Assembly: GCA_041905525.1 (NCBI GenBank) | Contig: JAYRKY010000001.1 | Location: 496,001-560,000 of the forward strand | Length of the DNA: 64,000 bases | Direction of reading: 5' to 3' | From: SHVO01 sp041905525 | GTDB taxonomy: Bacteria; Pseudomonadota; Alphaproteobacteria; Rhodospirillales; Rhodospirillaceae | Part shown: in pieces, positions 59,662-64,000 of the stretch | How positions within the stretch are numbered: the stretch's first letter is position 1 | How the letters are laid out: every line of letters begins with the position of its first letter | Made by a program: the position numbers and the translations under genes | Notes under the pieces: model-generated | What the model was told of the DNA's origin: nothing | The model's database searches: none | The model's input: only the letters and a program-made list of their open reading frames with translations

Positions 59662-60495
59662 TTACTGCAAAAACTGCGTCACCACATCCACGAACCCTAT
59701 CGGGTTCTCCAGGTAAGGGAAGTATCCCGCGCCCAACATCATCCGGACCTGGGCGGCGCGCATGCGTTGTCCGATGGCCGCCGCCATCGCCTGGGTATAG
59801 TCGTGATCGTTCGACCCGATCAGTACCAGCGTCGGCGCATAGATCTCGCCCAGGCGCTGCGCGACATTCGCCGGGCGGCGCTGGAACGGGTGGGCGCCGA
59901 GATCGCCGGGGCTCGCGCGCACGATGGTTTCCAGTTTTTTCTGCGCCGCCGCGTCCCGGCTCGGGATGAACCAGGGATCGGCCTTCAGCGCGGCGACGAT
60001 CTTGTCCATGTCGCCGGTGGCGATCACCTCATCGAGGGTGCGCAGGCGTCCCATGAACGCGTCCGTTACGGTGAAGCCGCTCACCGATGGCGCCACGAGC
60101 ACCAGCTTGTCCACCGCTTCAGGTTGATCGAACACGAAATCGATGGCGATGCCCGCGCCGGCCGACGCGCCGATTAAATGGGCATGAGACAGGCCCGCCT
60201 CCTTCATCACGCCCAGCAGATCGTCCGTGGGAAAATGGCCGTGCACGGTCTGCGGCGATTTTCCGTAGCCGCGCCTGTCGTATCGCACCACGCGGAATTT
60301 TTCGCACAGGCCCGGCCAGACGCCGTCCCAGATGGCCGAATTCACCAGCCCGTCGTGCAGCAGCACCACGCCTTGCGCCTTCGAATCGCCGCACACCTCG
60401 TAGGAAATCCGCGCGCCGTTGATGGTGGCGACTTGCGCCTCCGCATGCGCGAGCGACGGCAGCAGAACCGCGATCAGCAGAAAGATGAACCGCAC
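59662..60495 (-). CDS. Exported alpha/beta hydrolase, catalytic His replaced
   Basis: A 277-residue alpha/beta hydrolase with a signal peptide (residues 1-18). Start GTG 60495 has GGGGAGG upstream. The oxyanion motif is LLHDG, the nucleophile Ser is in LIGASAGAGIAID, and the Asp in LIGSNDHDYT. At the position of the usual Gly-His-Phe the sequence is GAGYFPYLENP, so Tyr (TAC) replaces the His. It may be inactive or use another base. Substrate unknown. Confidence 0.8.
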   Translation of the reverse strand: MRFIFLLIAVLLPSLAHAEAQVATINGARISYEVCGDSKAQGVVLLHDGLVNSAIWDGVWPGLCEKFRVVRYDRRGYGKSPQTVHGHFPTDDLLGVMKEAGLSHAHLIGASAGAGIAIDFVFDQPEAVDKLVLVAPSVSGFTVTDAFMGRLRTLDEVIATGDMDKIVAALKADPWFIPSRDAAAQKKLETIVRASPGDLGAHPFQRRPANVAQRLGEIYAPTLVLIGSNDHDYTQAMAAAIGQRMRAAQVRMMLGAGYFPYLENPIGFVDVVTQFLQ

Positions 60496-60627
60496 GTGTG
60501 TGCCTCCCCGGCCAACACGCGATTGTTCCACTCCCGCAGGCGGAAGAAAAGTTCCGAACCGCGCCCTCGGATGAATTGAAATACTTAAGTAATGCGGACC
60601 GCGCGCAAGACGGGCCGCGCGGGTGGC

Positions 60628-62016
60628 CTAAGTGATCGAGGACCCGCCGCCGTCCAGCATCGACAGGCGCTTTTCGTCGTAGAGTTCCTTGGCGATCCGC
60701 ACGATTTCGGCATCGTATTTCTCGCCGGCGCACCGTGTCAGTTCGGCGAAGGCCTCGGACGCCCCGCGCGCCGCCCGGTAGGGGCGATGCAAGGTCATCG
60801 ATTCCAGCACGTCGGCCACGGCGATGATGCGCGCCTCGGGGATGATGGCGTCGCCTTTCAGCCCTTGCGGATACCCGCTGCCGTCCAGGCGCTCGTGATG
60901 CTGGTAGGCCGCCAGCGCCACCACCGGCGGCAGGTCGACGTTCGCCAGCACGCGGTAGCCCGCCTCGGGATGTTCCTTGATCAGCGCGAATTCTGTTTTG
61001 GTCAGTTTTGTCGGCTTGTTGAGGATGTCGGTGGGGATCGAGATCTTGCCCAGATCATGCAGCTGCGCGGCCCAGTGCAGCCACTCCAGGCGTTCCGCGT
61101 TCCATCCCATCCGCGCGCCGATGGCGGTGCAGACGTCCGCGACGCGGTGTTGGTGCCGCGAGGTGTAGGGGTCGCGCAGATCGAGAACGTCGGACAGCGC
61201 GCTGATCACGCCGCCGACGATCTTCTTGTTGCGGTCAAGCTGCGCGGCCAGATCGTTCCGCGCATTGATGATCTCCGTGATGTCCGAGGCCAGCACCGCC
61301 ACGGTGCGCCGCCCGTTGAAGTCGATGCTATGCGAGGTGATGCGCACCTTGATTTCGGTGCCGTCTTTCTTGAGATGACGCCACACCGCCGCATCGCGGA
61401 ACCCATTGGGCCGGTCCGCAATTTCCGCGTCCAGGCGCGGCACGTCTTCCGCGGGGCGGATATCGCGGATCGTCATCGCCAGGAACTCGGCTTCGGAATA
61501 GCCGTAGTAGCGCACGGCGGCTTCGTTGACGTCGAGAAACCGGAACGTCTCAAGGTCGTAAATCCACATCGGCGTCGGATTGGCCTCGAACAGTTCGCGG
61601 AAGCGCTTTTCCTCGCGCGCCAGCGTCAACGTGGCTTCCTTCTCGGCCGTGATGTCGGTGACGCTGCCCCAATACATCGGCTCGCGGAATTCGGGCGACT
61701 GCAGCATCTGCACATCGTCGCGCACCCAGATCATGCGTCCGTCGCTGCGGTAAATCCGGTATTCGTACACCGTGGGCAAACGATCCAACTGGATGCTGGC
61801 GAACGCGTCATGGACGCGCGTCAGGTCATCGGGATGGATCGAATTGATCCACAGCTGCGGATCGGCAATCCATTCTTCGCGGGTGTAGCCCAGCACCCGT
61901 TCAATGGCGGCGTTGATGAAAACGGTCGAGCCGTCCGCATCGGCGCGGGCGATGTAAACCACGTTCGGCAGCCGGTCGAGCAGGGTGGCGAAGGAGATAT
62001 TCCGTAAGACGTACAT
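60628..62016 (-). CDS. PAS-PAS-HD-GYP domain protein (putative c-di-GMP phosphodiesterase)
   Basis: A 462-residue protein. PAS domains at about 10-125 and 135-250 (NVVYIARADADGSTVFINAAIERVLGY, then ANPTPMWIYDLETFRFLDVNEAAVRYYG). An HD-GYP domain follows at about 265-445 with HQHRVADV, LHDLGKISIP, HHERLDGSGYPQG and IAVADVLESMT. The intact HD and GYP motifs suggest an active phosphodiesterase for cyclic di-GMP or a related dinucleotide. No membrane helix, so it senses in the cytoplasm. Monocistronic. Confidence 0.92.
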   Translation of the reverse strand: MYVLRNISFATLLDRLPNVVYIARADADGSTVFINAAIERVLGYTREEWIADPQLWINSIHPDDLTRVHDAFASIQLDRLPTVYEYRIYRSDGRMIWVRDDVQMLQSPEFREPMYWGSVTDITAEKEATLTLAREEKRFRELFEANPTPMWIYDLETFRFLDVNEAAVRYYGYSEAEFLAMTIRDIRPAEDVPRLDAEIADRPNGFRDAAVWRHLKKDGTEIKVRITSHSIDFNGRRTVAVLASDITEIINARNDLAAQLDRNKKIVGGVISALSDVLDLRDPYTSRHQHRVADVCTAIGARMGWNAERLEWLHWAAQLHDLGKISIPTDILNKPTKLTKTEFALIKEHPEAGYRVLANVDLPPVVALAAYQHHERLDGSGYPQGLKGDAIIPEARIIAVADVLESMTLHRPYRAARGASEAFAELTRCAGEKYDAEIVRIAKELYDEKRLSMLDGGGSSIT

Positions 62017-62191
62017 TCAGCCTCATTCTGCGCCCTCGCGGGCGCGTGTGCGGGTCAAGTTCCGGGGGTACGGGAAAACCAGGCGGCGAATGCAGGGCCG
62101 CGTACACGGCAAGGTGCGCGAACGCCCCGCCCGGCGAAATTCGTAAAGTTACGTATTCCGCCTGGGGCGCGCAGCCCGGTTCGCGCAAAGG

Positions 62192-62227
62192 AAAACCGCA
62201 CGCCCGGCGTTAGCCCAGCGTGCGGTT
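62192..62227 (-). terminator. Terminator of the smc gene
   Basis: On the minus strand AACCGCACGC (62227-62218) pairs with GCGTGCGGTT (62203-62194) and a T-run follows. It lies 22 bases after the smc stop. Confidence 0.8.
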
Positions 62228-62249
62228 GATGTTGTCTTGGAAGGAGAAT

Positions 62250-64000
62250 TTACGCCGCGACCGGCGTCTCCACCATGTCGGCTGCCGCCTTCAGGTCCAC
62301 CGACACCAGGCGTGAGACCCCGCGCTCGGCCATGGTCACGCCGAACAGGCGGTCCATGCGCGCCATGGTCATACGGTGGTGGGTCACCACCAGCACGCGG
62401 GTCTCTGTGATCTTGATGATCTCCGACAGCAAAGTGCAGAAGCGGTCGACGTTGGCGTCGTCCAGCGGCGCGTCCGCTTCGTCCAGCACGCAGATCGGCG
62501 CCGGGTTGGTCATGAACACCGCGAATAGAAGCGCGATGGCGGTCAGGGTCTGCTCGCCCCCGCTCATGAGGCCGAGGTTGCCGAGGCGCTTGCCGGGCGG
62601 GCTGGCCATGATTTCGAGGCCGGCTTCCAGCGGATCTTCGGCTTCGGTGAGTTCCAGATGCGCGCGGCCGCCTCCGAACAGCTTGGTGAACAGGTTGCGG
62701 AAGTGGCCGTCGACTTCCTTGAAGGCCTTCGAGAGCCGGTCGCGGCCTTCCTTGTTGAGGGTCGCGATGCCTTCACGCAGACGCGCGATGGCCTGAACGA
62801 GATCGTCGCGCTCGGTGACCAGGCCCTGAATCTGCGCGGTAAGCTCTTCGCTTTCCTGCTCGGCGCGCAGATTGATGGCGCCGAGATTGTCGCGCTCCGA
62901 GATCAGGCGCTGCAGGCGCTTCTCACCTTGCTCCAGGGTCGGCGCTTCTTCGCCTTCCTCGAGCTTGGTGTGATTGCGCACCTCTTCCGGCTCGCAATTG
63001 ATCTTTTCGCGGATGGTGGCGTCCACCACTTCCAGCGTCTGCTCGCCCTGCAGCACCGAGCCTTCGCGGCGCACGCGTTCTTCGCGCGCGGCCGAAAGTG
63101 CGTGTTCGGCGTCCTTCAACGTCCGGTCCGCGGCGGCGAGGGCGGTTTCGCCCACCTGCAGCGCGTCGGCGGCTTCGCGGCGCTGCGCTTCGGCCACCTG
63201 CAACTGGTCCATCAGCGCGTTGCGCTGTTCGGCGATCTCTTCCGGGCGGGCCGCCAGCACGGCGAGTTCCTCTTCCTCCGCCGCGAGACGTTCACGCAGC
63301 GCCTGATCCTGCTCGATGCCCTGGTTCTTGCGCGCCGTCCACGACGCGGTTTCGGATTCCAGCACCTGCAGACGGCGGGCGCGTTCCTCGGCCTGGCGGG
63401 CCAGGCTGTCGTACTGCGCGCGCGCCTCCATCAACTCCTGGCGCAGCTGGCCGAGGCCCGAGGCTTTCGCTTCGGCTTCGGCGCGAAGCTCGGCGCCGTC
63501 GCCGAGTTCGGCCAGGCGTTCCTGCGCGCCGGCCACATGGGCAGCGGCTTCTTCCTGTTCGGCGGCAAGCTGCGCGCGGTTTTCTTCGAGGGCGTTGATG
63601 CGGTTCTGAACCGCGGCGGCCTTTTGACGCAACTCACCCAGCGAATCGCGCGCCTTGTTGCGCACGTCTTCGGCGCCGCGCACGGCTTGGCGCGTGCTCT
63701 GCTCCAGGCTCTGCGCCGTTCCGATCGCGTCCTTGGATTGCGCGGCGACGGCTTCGGCTTCCGCCAGCACCGCGCTCGAGCCTTCCATGGCGTCGGTGAG
63801 TTCCTTCAGGCGATTGCGCTGGCGCAGGCGCGTGGCGGCGGCGGACGGCGCACCGGCGGCGGCGACGAAACCGTCCCAACGGAACAGATCGCCCGCGGCA
63901 GTCACCAGGCGCTGACCCGGCTTCAGGTCGCCTTGCAGCAGCGCGCCGATCTCGGCGTCGTCAACAATGCCGACTTGCGACAGGCGGCGGGCAAGACGGG
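62250..64000 (-). CDS. smc: Chromosome segregation protein SMC, C-terminal half (partial)
   Basis: The frame is open to the window edge, so the N-terminal part lies beyond 64000. The visible ~583 residues start with the tail of the hinge (GDLKPGQRLVTAAGDLFRWDGF), then a very long coiled coil rich in Ala, Glu and Gln, and end with the C-terminal head: LGLMSGGEQTLTAIALLFAVFMTNPAPICVLDEADAPLDDANV, i.e. signature and Walker B. SMC compacts and separates chromosomes with ScpA/B. The last ~30 residues after VVTHHRMTMARMDRLFGVTMAE are a typical end. Confidence 0.94.
   Translation of the reverse strand, partial: RLARRLSQVGIVDDAEIGALLQGDLKPGQRLVTAAGDLFRWDGFVAAAGAPSAAATRLRQRNRLKELTDAMEGSSAVLAEAEAVAAQSKDAIGTAQSLEQSTRQAVRGAEDVRNKARDSLGELRQKAAAVQNRINALEENRAQLAAEQEEAAAHVAGAQERLAELGDGAELRAEAEAKASGLGQLRQELMEARAQYDSLARQAEERARRLQVLESETASWTARKNQGIEQDQALRERLAAEEEELAVLAARPEEIAEQRNALMDQLQVAEAQRREAADALQVGETALAAADRTLKDAEHALSAAREERVRREGSVLQGEQTLEVVDATIREKINCEPEEVRNHTKLEEGEEAPTLEQGEKRLQRLISERDNLGAINLRAEQESEELTAQIQGLVTERDDLVQAIARLREGIATLNKEGRDRLSKAFKEVDGHFRNLFTKLFGGGRAHLELTEAEDPLEAGLEIMASPPGKRLGNLGLMSGGEQTLTAIALLFAVFMTNPAPICVLDEADAPLDDANVDRFCTLLSEIIKITETRVLVVTHHRMTMARMDRLFGVTMAERGVSRLVSVDLKAAADMVETPVAA

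Noticed and set aside
60592..62007. A 471-codon plus-strand frame opposite the PAS-HD-GYP gene.
   Set aside because: The minus-strand frame has full PAS and HD-GYP motifs, the other has none.
1..64000. Mobile elements, CRISPR arrays, tRNA or rRNA genes.
   Set aside because: No transposase or integrase motif, no regularly spaced repeats and no tRNA- or rRNA-like sequences were found on reading through the window.

Overview
This 64 kb window is a GC-rich bacterial chromosome segment with tightly packed genes and many 1-4 base stop/start overlaps. The gene set points to an alphaproteobacterium: adjacent metX-metW, a split glycine decarboxylase (gcvPA/gcvPB) behind a tandem glycine riboswitch, the atpI-atpB-atpE-atpF'-atpF order with duplicated b subunits, a DUF2125 protein beside hisC-tyrA, and a ThrB of the kinase-fold type next to rnhA. 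The species cannot be fixed from the sequence. No rRNA, tRNA, CRISPR array, insertion sequence or phage gene was found.

Layout. 1-8.1 kb: a type IV pilus / type II secretion-like locus (PilC C-terminus, a PilM/N-like inner-membrane protein, a PilO-like protein, a small secreted protein, an ABC ATPase without a permease) facing PilU, PilT, a transglycosylase-TPR protein and a prepilin. 8.3-14.9 kb: methionine (metX-metW) and histidine/tyrosine (hisC-tyrA) genes, a GST and DUF2125. 15-22 kb: membrane proteins (MarC, AI-2E family), a nucleotide-sugar dehydrogenase, a Tat-exported HiPIP and a methyltransferase. 21.4-24.6 kb: marR-emrA-emrB efflux operon with a palindromic divergent promoter. 24.8-31.4 kb: mixed small genes, including a histidine-codon leader peptide and attenuator ahead of a frameshifted, very short histidyl-tRNA-synthetase-like gene. 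31.5-35.2 kb: potFGHI polyamine importer. 35.3-39.3 kb: GST, NUDIX hydrolase, ferredoxin, lipid A-type acyltransferase and glycosyltransferase. 39.3-44.7 kb: a partner-switching phosphatase/kinase fusion and STAS protein joined to an Mla lipid transporter (mlaE, mlaF, mlaD and a lipoprotein). 44.8-49.7 kb: thrC, an M16 protease, YqgE, rnhA and thrB. 49.9-55.8 kb: two lipoproteins and the glycine cleavage operon gcvT-gcvH-gcvPA-gcvPB. 56-58.6 kb: the ATP synthase F0 operon with a near-consensus promoter. 59-64 kb: a secreted protein, an atypical alpha/beta hydrolase, a PAS-HD-GYP protein and the C-terminal half of SMC.

Most of the content is core metabolism and envelope biology. The least ordinary items are the histidine attenuator with its minimal HisRS-like gene (27.16-27.99 kb), the coupling of a partner-switching module to the Mla transporter (39.3-44.7 kb), and the permease-less ABC ATPase inside the pilus operon.
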